Assembly (NCBI RefSeq): GCF_035653575.1
Contig: NZ_DASRBQ010000022.1
Span: forward strand, 62,001 to 126,000
Reading direction: 5' to 3'
Length of the DNA stretch: 64,000 nucleotides
From: Actinocrinis sp035653575
Lineage (GTDB): Bacteria > Actinomycetota > Actinomycetes > Streptomycetales > Catenulisporaceae
The notes under the pieces were generated by a model. The model did no database searches. It saw nothing but the letters and a program-made list of their open reading frames with translations, and was not told the origin of the DNA. This document shows, in pieces, positions 16,689 to 25,061 of the stretch. Position 1 is the first letter of the stretch, and the number at the start of each line of letters is the position of its first letter. The translations under genes were made by a program, and so were the position numbers.

Positions 16689-17237
16689 TCAGCCCGAGCC
16701 CTGCTTCACCTTCTCGGCCAATTCGCACGCGGTGGCGCCGTCGGCCGGCGTGCCTTGGTGCGCGGCGATGCTGCACAGCATTCCGCGCAACGCCTTCTGC
16801 TCGTCCTCGCTGAGCGCGGCCAGCAGCTCCGCTTCGGCGGCGCTGATCGCCGACTGCGCGTCGGCCAGCCGGGCCCGGCCGGCCTCGGTGGCCCGGATCA
16901 GCCTGCTGCGACGGTCGTTCGGATCCGGCAGCCGCTCCGCGAGCCCGGCCTTCTCCAGGTCGTCTACCAGGTAGACCATCACGGTGCGGTCCACCCCGAG
17001 CTGTTTGGCCAGCTCGGCCTGGTTGTGCGCGCTGCAGTTGGCAGCGCCGTAGAGCGCCTGGAAGCCGCGGTGCCCGTGCGGCAGATCGGCGACCGCGCGT
17101 TCGACCGCGTAGGTGTAAGCGCGGAAACACTGCGCGAGCAGCCAGCCGAAATTCTGATCGAAGCCGGCCGGGATTCCGTGGGATGCGGACGCCGTCGGGT
17201 CCGCGACCGCGTCCCGCTCCACGGCGCCTGCGCTCAT
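16689..17237 (-). CDS. MarR-family transcriptional regulator
   Basis: A 182-residue winged-helix repressor. Core: HNQAELAKQLGVDRTVMVYLVDDLEKAGLAERLPDPNDRRSRLIRATEAG (about residues 75-125) is a textbook MarR helix-turn-helix plus wing with the DxRxR motif. The start at 17237 removes a non-conserved 37-residue extension that would run into the operator region. Two cysteines (AQC near 36 and ANCS near 71) could sense oxidants or quinones, as in YodB/CatR-type members, but that is only a suggestion. Divergent from the azoreductase gene, with overlapping inverted repeats between them, so it very probably represses azoR. Confidence 0.87.
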   Translation of the reverse strand: MSAGAVERDAVADPTASASHGIPAGFDQNFGWLLAQCFRAYTYAVERAVADLPHGHRGFQALYGAANCSAHNQAELAKQLGVDRTVMVYLVDDLEKAGLAERLPDPNDRRSRLIRATEAGRARLADAQSAISAAEAELLAALSEDEQKALRGMLCSIAAHQGTPADGATACELAEKVKQGSG

Positions 17238-17310
17238 GCCCGCCCCTCCGCTCTTGCCGCGGTCGAATCCGCGTCTGGTCTGCGGTTCCAGGATACAGCG
17301 GCCCCGAGGC

Positions 17311-17365
17311 TTGACAAATAGTCTGCGTAACAGACAATCTAAGTCCAAGACAGATTGTCGAACAG
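17311..17365 (+). promoter_or_regulatory. azoR promoter with overlapping MarR-type inverted repeats
   Basis: TTGACA at 17311-17316 with GACAAT at 17333-17338 (16-base spacer) forms a plausible promoter. Two inverted repeats overlap it: GTCTG-N5-CAGAC at 17321-17335 and GACAATCT-N11-AGATTGTC at 17333-17359. A dimeric regulator bound to either would block the -10 region. Confidence 0.6.
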
Positions 17366-17384
17366 ACTAGTTCAGGAGCTAGCC

Positions 17385-18041
17385 ATGGCCCGCCTGCTGC
17401 ATGTCGATTCCTCCGCCTTGACCGTCGGCTCGGTGTCGAAGGAGATCGCCGACACCTTCCGCAAGACCTGGCAAGAGGCGCACCCCGACGGCGAGATCAC
17501 GCACCGCGACCTGGGGCGCAACCCGGTGCCCGCGCTCGAGGAGGCGGGCATCCACGCGGGTTTCATGCCGGCGGAGCAGCACACGCCCGAGCAGGCTGCC
17601 GCATTCGCGCTGCGTTCCGAACTAGTGAACGAAGTGCTGGCCGCGGACGCGTACCTGTTCACGGTGCCGATGTACAACTGGGGCGTGCCGGCCACCTTCA
17701 AGGCCTGGCTTGATCAGATCATCCTGTCCGGTCGCACGGTGGCCTTCGACGGGACGCCGCCGCTGGCCGGGCGTCCGGCGACGATCGTGCTGGCATACGG
17801 CGGCGGCTACGATCCGGGTACGCCGCGCGAGGGCTGGGACTTCGTGCAGCCCTATTTGGAGACGGTGCTGGGCAAGGCGCTGGGCCTGGACGTGACCGTG
17901 ATCAAGGCGCAGCTCACTCTGGCCGAGCGCAACCCGGCCATGGCCGACCTGATACCCACCGCGCAGCGGCTGCGAGCCGCCGCGCACGAGGCGGCGGAGT
18001 CACACGCCCGCGCCCTCGCCGGCCAGTTCGCCGCCGCGTAG
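17385..18041 (+). CDS. azoR: FMN-dependent NADH-azoreductase
   Basis: A 218-residue flavodoxin-like enzyme of the AzoR/NQO family, which reduces quinones and azo dyes with NAD(P)H. The N-terminus LLHVDSSALTVGSVSKEIADTF contains the FMN-phosphate loop (SSALTVGS), and PMYNWGVPATFKAWLDQIILSGRT (about 97-120) is the strongly conserved FMN and dimer region. Length is as expected. The start at 17385 has AGGAG at 17372-17376; an ATG 30 bases upstream is inside the operator. Divergence from a MarR regulator suggests induction by quinones or other electrophiles. The last 42 bases overlap the convergent EamA gene. Confidence 0.92.
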   Translation: MARLLHVDSSALTVGSVSKEIADTFRKTWQEAHPDGEITHRDLGRNPVPALEEAGIHAGFMPAEQHTPEQAAAFALRSELVNEVLAADAYLFTVPMYNWGVPATFKAWLDQIILSGRTVAFDGTPPLAGRPATIVLAYGGGYDPGTPREGWDFVQPYLETVLGKALGLDVTVIKAQLTLAERNPAMADLIPTAQRLRAAAHEAAESHARALAGQFAAA

Positions 18042-19064
18042 CGCTCCCTCTCGCTCGGGATCGCTGGCCTGCCCGGGCCGTGGCCCAGCCGCGGATCCGG
18101 CTGCCGGCGCCGGTCCCGGCCCCGACCTCCCCGGCCCCTCCGCCGTCGCTGAGCCTGCTTCGTCGGCGCTCTCCGACATCCCCAGCCGGATCCTCCGCTG
18201 GAACCGGATGACCACCAGTGCGAGTCCGAGGACGACCACCGCGGCCCCGAGCAGCATCGGTGCCGTTACCGACTCGTTGCGTGCGATGTGGCCGGTGAGA
18301 AAGCCGATGACCGGAATGGCGAGCGAGTAGGGCACCACCCGGTCAGCTGGATGCCGACTGAGCAGCAACGACCAACTGCCCATCGCCAGGATGGTCGAGA
18401 GCCCGACCGAATAGGCCAGTGACAGCCACGCGCCCAACCCGGCATGACCAAAGGCGGTGGCGTCGCGGTGGGCGCCCTCGTGCAACAGCGAGAGCGCGAG
18501 CAGGGGCAGCGGCGGCACGATCGAGGACCAGATCACCAGCTGGAATCCGTTGTCCGGCTTGGCGATGCGGGTGCATACGTTGCCGACCGCCCAGCTGGCC
18601 GCGCCGCCGAGGACCAGCAGCAGCGAGAGCGCGCTGACCGAGCCGCCGCGCGCCAGTCCGACGATCCCGAGACCGAGCGCGCTGACCGCGATGCCGAAGG
18701 CCTGACGCGGCGAGGGCCGCTCGCGCAGCGCGAGCGCGGCGAAGGCGAGCGTGAATACCACCTGAGCCTGCATCACCAGAGAGGAGAGCCCGGCGGGCAT
18801 CCCCGCCGCCATGCCGAGATACAGCAGGGCGTACTGGCCGGTCCCGGTGAACAGGCCGACCAGCAGCAGCCAGCGCCAGGCGATCTGCGGGCGCGGCACG
18901 AACAGGCAGCAGACCGCGACGGCCGCGAACCGCAGGGCGGCGAAGAGCAGTGGCGGGAAGTCGGCGAGTCCGGCGTCGATGACGGTGAAGTTGACGCCCC
19001 AAATCAGTACGGCTAGCCAGGCGAGCAGGAGGTGGCGGACGGGAAGCGCGGTGCCGCGAGTCAT
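18000..19064 (-). CDS. EamA/DMT-superfamily transporter (RhaT-like exporter)
   Basis: A 354-residue membrane protein with ten predicted helices in two EamA repeats, beginning RHLLLAWLAVLIWGVNFTVIDAGL, the usual DMT opening; LRERPSPRQAFGIAVSALGLGIVGL closes the first repeat. Such proteins export amino acids or other metabolites. The last 55 residues are a polar Gly/Pro/Ala tail. The start at 19064 is the only ATG adjoining the first helix; reading frame continues open upstream through the heptanucleotide tandem repeat but that part encodes only the repeat and is not a real N-terminus. Divergent from a LysR regulator, its likely controller. Confidence 0.85.
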   Translation of the reverse strand: MTRGTALPVRHLLLAWLAVLIWGVNFTVIDAGLADFPPLLFAALRFAAVAVCCLFVPRPQIAWRWLLLVGLFTGTGQYALLYLGMAAGMPAGLSSLVMQAQVVFTLAFAALALRERPSPRQAFGIAVSALGLGIVGLARGGSVSALSLLLVLGGAASWAVGNVCTRIAKPDNGFQLVIWSSIVPPLPLLALSLLHEGAHRDATAFGHAGLGAWLSLAYSVGLSTILAMGSWSLLLSRHPADRVVPYSLAIPVIGFLTGHIARNESVTAPMLLGAAVVVLGLALVVIRFQRRIRLGMSESADEAGSATAEGPGRSGPGPAPAAGSAAGPRPGQASDPEREGALRGGELAGEGAGV

Positions 19065-19148
19065 GGATCCAATCAAGCAGCGCCGATCGTTTAGAACCAG
19101 CGAATAGTTCTGCGCGATACCATGCAGAAACGCTGAATCGGGATACTC

Positions 19149-19270
19149 GTGCCCGGTGCCCGGTGCCCGGTGCCCGGTGCCCGGTGCCCGGTGCCCGGTG
19201 CCCGGTGCCCGGTGCCCGGTGCCCGGTGCCCGGTGCCCGGTGCCCGGTGCCCGGTGCCCGGTGCCCGGTG
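19149..19270. repeat. Heptanucleotide tandem repeat (GTGCCCG)n, 17 full copies
   Basis: Seventeen perfect consecutive copies of GTGCCCG from 19149 to 19267 plus GTG. It occupies the intergenic region between the divergent EamA (start 19064) and LysR (start 19405) genes, about 85 bases from the former and 135 from the latter. Because 7 is not a multiple of 3, every frame across it is free of stops, so spurious long frames run through on both strands. Confidence 0.97.
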
Positions 19271-19404
19271 GAACCCCGCTCCACCGCGCCCCGAGCCGAT
19301 CACGCGCCCGGCCCAAAAGGGCCCTGCGTGGCGCTCCCCGCACCGCGCCACCCGACCAGCGCATACGGTGCGCACTTTCGCGCACCCGATGGGAGGCGAG
19401 CAGT

Positions 19405-20352
19405 GTGATCGACCCGCGGCATCTTAGAACGTTGAGGGCGCTTGCTGACCACGGCACCGTGAACGCCGCAGCCGTGGCCCTGCACCTCACTCCCTCCGCG
19501 GTCTCGCAACAGCTCACCGCGCTCGGAAAGTCCACCGGCTGCACCCTCATCGAGCGGCGCGGACGCGGCGTCGTGCTCACCGAGCCGGCCCGCATCCTGC
19601 TCGACCACGCCGACGCGATCCTCGAACGATACGAGCGCGCCGACGCCGAACTACGCGACTTCCGCGAGGGAACCGCCGCCCGCTTCCGGATCTGCGCGTT
19701 CCCCACCGCGATCGCGGCCTTCGTGGCCAAGGCGGTCGCCGACCTCTGCGAGCAGAACCCGGGCTGGCGGGTCTCGATCGAGGAGGCCGAGTCCGAGGAG
19801 GCGCTCGCGCTGCTGCTCGACGGGGAGGTGGACGTGGCCGTGGTGATGATCGCGCCCAACCGTCCCGCCCTGGCCGACCCCCGCGTGGTGTTGGAGTCCC
19901 TGGTCGTCGACGACTACCGGGCCGTCGTTCCGTCCCGGCACCGCTTGGCGAAGAGCGTCGACCCGGTCGATCTGCGCGAACTCGCCGAGGAACCCTGGAT
20001 CCAGTCGCGCCGCTGGACCTCCTGCAACGAGGTGATCACGGCAGCCTGCGCGTCGGCGGGCTTCCAGCCCCGCGCCGCGCACTACACGACCGACTTCCTC
20101 GCCGCGGTCGGCATCGTGGCAGCCGGACTCGGTGTGACCGTCGTGCCGGAACTCGGCCTGCCGCCGATCGTCCCCGACTCGGTGCGCGTCCTGCCGATCG
20201 GCCAGGACGCCCCGCGCCGTCGCATCGCCGCCGCGATGCGCAAAGGTGCGAACTACTCCCGCGCGGTGGCGGCCCTTCGGCAAGCATCGGCAAGTGCGAA
20301 GGCCGATGCCGCACGCTTGGCTCAGGCCGTGAGCGTGCCGGCGACGGGTTGA
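19405..20352 (+). CDS. LysR-family transcriptional regulator
   Basis: A 315-residue regulator. Residues 1-62 are the winged HTH: IDPRHLRTLRALADHGTVNAAAVALHLTPSAVSQQLTALGKSTGCTLIERRGRG, close to the ArgP/actinobacterial LysR type. Residues 90-300 form the periplasmic-binding-like effector domain (GTAARFRICAFPTAIAAF, then LLLDGEVDVAVV, later AVGIVAAGLGVTVVPELGL). GTG start at 19405 with GGGAGG at 19391-19396; longer frames into the tandem repeat lack any ribosome site. Divergent from EamA, the standard arrangement for a LysR activator of a metabolite exporter. Confidence 0.9.
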   Translation: MIDPRHLRTLRALADHGTVNAAAVALHLTPSAVSQQLTALGKSTGCTLIERRGRGVVLTEPARILLDHADAILERYERADAELRDFREGTAARFRICAFPTAIAAFVAKAVADLCEQNPGWRVSIEEAESEEALALLLDGEVDVAVVMIAPNRPALADPRVVLESLVVDDYRAVVPSRHRLAKSVDPVDLRELAEEPWIQSRRWTSCNEVITAACASAGFQPRAAHYTTDFLAAVGIVAAGLGVTVVPELGLPPIVPDSVRVLPIGQDAPRRRIAAAMRKGANYSRAVAALRQASASAKADAARLAQAVSVPATG

Positions 20353-20412
20353 CGGGCGAGCTGCCCAGGATCACGCGGCCGCGCGGTCCGCACATGCGGT
20401 AAGCGTTTCGCC

Positions 20413-20562
20413 GTCGGTCTTGCGCGCGACGCTACCCGCTTAATGGTCGATGGCAGTCTCGCGGTCGGCTCATGCCACGAGTGCGCCACTGTCGGTTCTG
20501 CGTGCGACGTTACCCGTTCCTGATCAATGGCGTGGGCGCGACCCGCTTACTGATCGATGACA
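20413..20562. repeat. Degenerate direct repeats upstream of the DUF1684 gene
   Basis: Three diverged copies: 20413-20455, 20491-20530 and 20535-20562. Shared elements are GTCGGTYYTGCG, GCGACG-T-ACCCG and TGATCGATGRCAG. The surrounding 300 bases (20353-20649) carry no gene. Origin unclear; could be multiple regulator sites or a decayed duplication. Confidence 0.5.
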
Positions 20563-20649
20563 GCCTTACGCTCAGCGGCCAACGTGTCATCGGCGTGTGC
20601 TTTCGCTGGACTTGGCATCACCCGCTACGGAGAGGGACGCAACGTTCGC

Positions 20650-21255
20650 ATGAACATCCCCGAGCTTGAGCTGACGGGCTGGCGCCGCGAGGTCAGCACG
20701 CTCTACGCGGCGGTTCGTGCCGTCCCGAAGCCAGAGCGCGCGCACGAGCTGTGGCGTGCGGGCCGGGACGAGCTGTTCCGGCGTCACCCGCAAAGCCCGC
20801 TGCCACCGGGCGATCCGATGCGCGCGACGGGCGTGCCGTACTGGCCGTACGACCCGCGGTTGCGTTTCGAGCTGCCCATCGTGCCGCCCGGCGAGCCGAA
20901 TGGCTTGAGCCTGCCGACCGACGGCGACGGCAATACCGCGATGCGGCTGATCGGCCGCGTCGAGCTTCCCGAACCGATCGGCGCGACGCTCGAAGTCTGG
21001 TGGCTGCGACAGTACGCCGGCGGGCTGTTCCTCCCCGTGCGCGACGGCACCGCCGGCACGGAAAGCTACGGCGGCGGGCGATACCTGCTGGATACCGCAA
21101 AGGGCGCCGACCTCGGCGGCGATGCGGACAGCCTCGTCGTCGACCTGAACTTCCTGTATCACCCCTCATGCCGGTACGACGCGCAATGGCAGTGTCCGCT
21201 CGCTCCGCCCGGCAACACCATCAGCGCCCCGATACGTGCCGGCGAGCGGCTGTGA
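20650..21255 (+). CDS. DUF1684 domain protein
   Basis: A 201-residue protein of the DUF1684 family. Diagnostic segments: LPPGDPMRATGVPYWPYDPRLRFELPI near 50-75, VWWLRQYAGGLFLPVRDGTAGTESYGGGRYLLDT (about 117-150) and DLNFLYHPSCRYDAQWQCPLAPPGNTISAPIRAGE at the end, where the NPSC-like and CPLAPPxN patterns are invariant in the family. No signal peptide. Start at ATG 20650 with GGAGAGGG upstream. Biochemical function is not known; the family is widespread and often near metal or stress genes. Confidence 0.88.
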   Translation: MNIPELELTGWRREVSTLYAAVRAVPKPERAHELWRAGRDELFRRHPQSPLPPGDPMRATGVPYWPYDPRLRFELPIVPPGEPNGLSLPTDGDGNTAMRLIGRVELPEPIGATLEVWWLRQYAGGLFLPVRDGTAGTESYGGGRYLLDTAKGADLGGDADSLVVDLNFLYHPSCRYDAQWQCPLAPPGNTISAPIRAGERL

Positions 21256-21349
21256 CGAGCCGACGGCGGGAGCAACGCGTCGTCGTTTCTGGCGAAGCGG
21301 CGCGATCCTCGGGCTGATCAGCCGCTGGCTGCTTCGCTAGAATCCGGGC

Positions 21350-22009
21350 ATGGCTGACACCGGGGACCCCAACGCCGCGCTGGAAATGCGTGCCGCCGAC
21401 TCCGACCGTGAGCGCGTGGCAGAGCAACTGCGCGAGGCCGCGGGACACGGTCGGCTGACGATGGACGAGCTTGAGGAGCGGCTGGAGCGCGCCTACTCGG
21501 CTAAAACCTACGCTGAGCTGGAACCGCTGACCCGCGACCTTCCGGCGGCCGGAACGACGCCACCGCTTCCCGCGCCGGTCGGCTCCACCGCGGCGACACC
21601 GCTGATCGGCGGGACGCCCACGAAGCGCCGCTGGTCGATCGCGATCATGTCGGGTTCGGATCGGCGTGGGCGATGGGTCGTGCCCGCGCGGTACAACGCG
21701 TTCTCGTTCTGGGGCGGTGTAGTCCTCGATCTGCGCCAAGCCACCTTCGCCGAGCGCGAAACGGTCATCCGCGCGAACGCGATCATGGCTGGCATCGACA
21801 TCATCGCGCCCGAGGGCGTCGATCTGCGCGTCGAGGGCTTCGGGTTGATGGGCGGATACGACGACGCGACCGCCGACAACGTGGAACCGCCGCCGCCGGG
21901 AGCGCCGATCGTGCGAGTAGTGGGAATCGCGTTCTGGGCCGGGGTGACCGGACGGCGCAAGGCAGCGAAGGCGCTCGAGGAGAAGCAGCGCGGCGAACTG
22001 GCCTCGTGA
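21350..22009 (+). CDS. DUF1707 / LiaF-C-like domain protein
   Basis: A 219-residue protein. Residues 11-62 are a DUF1707 domain (RAADSDRERVAEQLREAAGHGRLTMDELEERLERAYSAKTYAEL), a three-helix unit typical of actinobacteria. After a Pro/Thr linker, residues 95-200 resemble the C-terminal beta domain of LiaF-type cell-wall stress proteins (IAIMSGSDRRGRWVVP, then NAFSFWGGVVLDLRQATF, then FGLMGGYDD). There is no membrane segment, so it is probably cytoplasmic. Role unknown; LiaF proteins inhibit a cell-envelope two-component system, but no partner kinase is adjacent. Confidence 0.85.
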   Translation: MADTGDPNAALEMRAADSDRERVAEQLREAAGHGRLTMDELEERLERAYSAKTYAELEPLTRDLPAAGTTPPLPAPVGSTAATPLIGGTPTKRRWSIAIMSGSDRRGRWVVPARYNAFSFWGGVVLDLRQATFAERETVIRANAIMAGIDIIAPEGVDLRVEGFGLMGGYDDATADNVEPPPPGAPIVRVVGIAFWAGVTGRRKAAKALEEKQRGELAS

Positions 22010-22130
22010 GGGACGGCGCGGTCGACGTCGTGCCAAGGGGGCGTGCCGGGGCGCCTTTGAGAAGAGGGCGAATAAGAGCCTTGAGTCCTCCCGGCTGAGG
22101 TGCGGTAGTTGTGCCAGCACCGCACGCACG

Positions 22131-25061
22131 TTAGGCGCCGATGTGGGCGCGTAGCAGTTCGCCAAGGGTGGTCGGGCTTGTAGAACCGCTCGGTGCGAGG
22201 TGCGTGTATTGCGTCGCACAGGAGAAACCGTCGATGATCAGTGTTCTGTCCTGGGCTGCGTCCAGGAGGCGCGGCAGCCACTGCTCCTCGCCGATAACCC
22301 TCGACACGGGTTCGTGCTTCGCGCTGAAGCCGAACGAGCCAGCGAGGCCGCAGCACCCAGCATCGAGTACAGATACCTCGAAGCCGAGTGCCTCGAGGAG
22401 CTGGCGGTCCGCGTCGGACGCGTGGGCCGCGCGAGCGTGGCAGTGCGGGTGAATCACGACGCGCCCGGACGCGGCGGGTCCGGACGCTCGCCGCGGCCGC
22501 AGGCTCGTGACGGCGTCAGTCGCGAGCAGGTGCTCGGCGGGGGAGCGGGAGAGGGCCGCGAGCTTCGCAGCGCGCGGGTCGTCGGCGAGTAGCTTCGGCA
22601 GCTCGTCGCGGAACGCGGCCAGGCAGCTCGGCTCGGGGACGACGATCGGCGTCGCTCGGTCGATGTGCTCATCGAGGACGTCGAGCAGTCGTCTCAGCGT
22701 CTTGCGAGCGAGTTCGAGCATTCCGGTGTCGTAGAGCGGGCGCGCGCAGCAGGCCCACTCGGTGGGAACGGCGACGGATTCGCCGGCTGCTTCGAGGACT
22801 GCCTTCCAGGAGAGGGCGAGATCTGGGCGGTACGCGTCGGTGAAGGTGTCGGGCCACAGGACGACCGTTGGTTGTGTCGGTGTCAGTGTCGGCGTCGTTG
22901 GCTGAGACCTGGTTCGTTGGGTGCGGCGCACGGATTTGGACGCGAAGCGGGGAGCGGGACGGTCGGTGGTGACGCCGGCGGCGCGGCGTAGCAGTGTGCT
23001 GATCCCGGGTGCCGACAGCGCGACGTTTGCTAACGCGGGCGCGCGCGTCGCGGCGCGGGCAAGCCAAGGGACGAGGCCGAGGGCGTACATCTCGCGGGGG
23101 CGCACGCGACCCCGGTAGTGATGAGCAAGGAATTCCGCCTTGTACGTCGCCATGTCCACGTGAGTCGGACAGTCGACGGCGCAACCCTTGCACGCCAGAC
23201 AGAGGTCCAGCGCCTCGCGCACATCCTCGTTGCGCCAGGACATCGGCGTGACCTCGCCCTGGAAGAGCTCGACGAGCAGCTTCGCCCGGCCCCGCGTCGA
23301 GTGCCGCTCGTCGCGTGTCGCCCGATACGACGGGCACATCACGCCCGCGTCGTCCCGTCGGCACCGGCCAACACCGACGCACCGCTCCGCGGCGTGCTGG
23401 AGCGAGCCGGCGTCCTCGGCGAACGGGAAGTACGTCGGAGTTAGGGTGCTGATTTTGTAGGCGGGGCCGAAGCGGATGTTCTCGTCCAGCGGGTACGGGT
23501 CGACGACCTTGCCCGGGTTCATTCTGCCCTTGGGGTCGAATACCGCCTTGACTTGCCGGAAAGCGGCGACGATTTCGGGTCCGTACATCCGTTCCAGCAA
23601 CTCGCCGCGGGACTGGCCGTCGCCGTGCTCACCAGAGAGCGAACCTCCCAGCGACGCGACGAGGTCGGCGGCGCGCTCGACGTATTCGCGGTATGCGCGC
23701 AGGCCGGACTCGGTGTGCAGGTCGAAGTTGTTCCGCGTGTGCACGCAGCCTTGGCCGAAGTGCCCGTACCAGGCGCCCGCGTATCCGAACTCCTCCCAAA
23801 GTCGCGCGATCTCTCGCAGGTAGGTGCCGAGCTTCTCGGGCGGTACGGCGGCGTCCTCCCAGCCTTCCAGATTGTGGCTGCCGTCCTCGCGGATCGCGGT
23901 GGCTCCGAGCCCTGATTCGCGGATCGCCCACGCGCCGCGCTGCTCGATCGGATCGTCGATGCGGCGGTAGGGGAGCGCAGAGGGAAGGCGGCTGATGAAG
24001 CGCTCGGCGCGCTCGTCTGCCTCGTCGGCGCTATCGCCGCCGATCTCAGCGAGCAGCCAACCGCCACGATCGCGTTCAAGCGCTTGGTCGAGGTCTGGCA
24101 GCAGGCTGAGTTGGTCGAGGTTCAGCCGGTGCGCCTTCATCTGCCGGACGAGGGTGACGTCGAAGCCCTCAAGGCCGATCAGCCCGGCGTCGAGCGAAGG
24201 CAACAGATCCACGACGGCATCGGCGGCCGCGAAGACATCGGGGTAGGCGAGGACGACCAGGCGCCGGTGCGCCGGGCTCGGGATCAGCCGCACGGTCGCC
24301 TCGGTGACCAGCGCGCACGTTGACTCCGTGCCCACGAGCAGGCGGGCAACGTGCAGCGGGTGCCCGGGAATGATCTGGTCGAGGTTGAACCCTGATACGC
24401 GCCGAGGCAGTTGCGAAAAGCGACTCGTCACCAAGTCGGCGCTGCGGCGGCCGATCTCTCGTAGTGAGCCGACGATCGCCGCCTCGCCGGCCCCCGATTT
24501 CACCAGGCCCGCGTATTGTCCATCATCGTAGGACCCGAACTCGTACCGCTCGCCGCCGTATGTCACGACGCGCAGCCGCTCCACATTGTCGACCGTCTTT
24601 CCCGCGAACAGAGCGTGCGTGCCGCAGGAGTTGTTGCCGATCATGCCACCCAGCGTGCACCATGCGTGCGTGGCCGGGTCCGGCCCGAAGGTCAACCCGT
24701 GCGCCTCGGCCGCCCTGCGCAGATCGTCGAGCACGACACCGGGCTGCACCCTTGCGATCCGCGCCGCCGGATCGATCTCCAGAATCGACGTCATGTACCT
24801 GCTGAAGTCGACGACCACGGCCTCGTTGCAGCCCTGGCCGGCGAGCGAGGTCCCGCCGCCTCGGCCGAGGACCGGCACGTCGAACCGCGCGCAGATCGTC
24901 AGGGCGCTGGCAACGTCCGCCTCGTCGCGCGGGAACACGACGCCGATCGGCACCTGCCGGTAGTTCGACGAGTCGGTCGCGTACACGGCACGCGTACTCG
25001 AACCGAATTCCACGTCGCCACGCAGGGCCTCACGCAGCGCCGACTCGAGGGGCTCACTCAT
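22131..25061 (-). CDS. FAD-linked oxidoreductase fused to 4Fe-4S/CCG domains (D-lactate dehydrogenase type)
   Basis: A 976-residue fusion. Residues 1-520 are a PCMH-type FAD domain plus FAD-oxidase C-terminal domain: RGGGTSLAGQGCN (FAD-binding loop), GGMIGNNSCGTHAL, and GSLSGEHGDGQSRGELL near the end, as in GlcD and Dld-II. Residues 540-630 hold two Fe-S motifs: a variant CVGVGRCRRDDAGVMCPSY and CLACKGCAVDCPTHVD. The C-terminus has CCG-type segments (WACCARPLYDTGML; DAGCCGLAGSFGF). Such fusions oxidise D-lactate or D-2-hydroxyglutarate and pass electrons to quinones. The ATG at 25061 overlaps the response-regulator stop by 8 bases; an ATG at 25076 is an alternative. Translational coupling suggests the two-component system controls it. 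Confidence 0.88.
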   Translation of the reverse strand: MSEPLESALREALRGDVEFGSSTRAVYATDSSNYRQVPIGVVFPRDEADVASALTICARFDVPVLGRGGGTSLAGQGCNEAVVVDFSRYMTSILEIDPAARIARVQPGVVLDDLRRAAEAHGLTFGPDPATHAWCTLGGMIGNNSCGTHALFAGKTVDNVERLRVVTYGGERYEFGSYDDGQYAGLVKSGAGEAAIVGSLREIGRRSADLVTSRFSQLPRRVSGFNLDQIIPGHPLHVARLLVGTESTCALVTEATVRLIPSPAHRRLVVLAYPDVFAAADAVVDLLPSLDAGLIGLEGFDVTLVRQMKAHRLNLDQLSLLPDLDQALERDRGGWLLAEIGGDSADEADERAERFISRLPSALPYRRIDDPIEQRGAWAIRESGLGATAIREDGSHNLEGWEDAAVPPEKLGTYLREIARLWEEFGYAGAWYGHFGQGCVHTRNNFDLHTESGLRAYREYVERAADLVASLGGSLSGEHGDGQSRGELLERMYGPEIVAAFRQVKAVFDPKGRMNPGKVVDPYPLDENIRFGPAYKISTLTPTYFPFAEDAGSLQHAAERCVGVGRCRRDDAGVMCPSYRATRDERHSTRGRAKLLVELFQGEVTPMSWRNEDVREALDLCLACKGCAVDCPTHVDMATYKAEFLAHHYRGRVRPREMYALGLVPWLARAATRAPALANVALSAPGISTLLRRAAGVTTDRPAPRFASKSVRRTQRTRSQPTTPTLTPTQPTVVLWPDTFTDAYRPDLALSWKAVLEAAGESVAVPTEWACCARPLYDTGMLELARKTLRRLLDVLDEHIDRATPIVVPEPSCLAAFRDELPKLLADDPRAAKLAALSRSPAEHLLATDAVTSLRPRRASGPAASGRVVIHPHCHARAAHASDADRQLLEALGFEVSVLDAGCCGLAGSFGFSAKHEPVSRVIGEEQWLPRLLDAAQDRTLIIDGFSCATQYTHLAPSGSTSPTTLGELLRAHIGA

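Noticed and set aside
19091..19859. Long minus- and plus-strand frames running through the heptanucleotide repeat
   Set aside because: A 7-base unit without stops keeps several frames open; the translated repeats (PGARCPV, HRAPGTG) are artefacts. The EamA and LysR starts were set outside the repeat.
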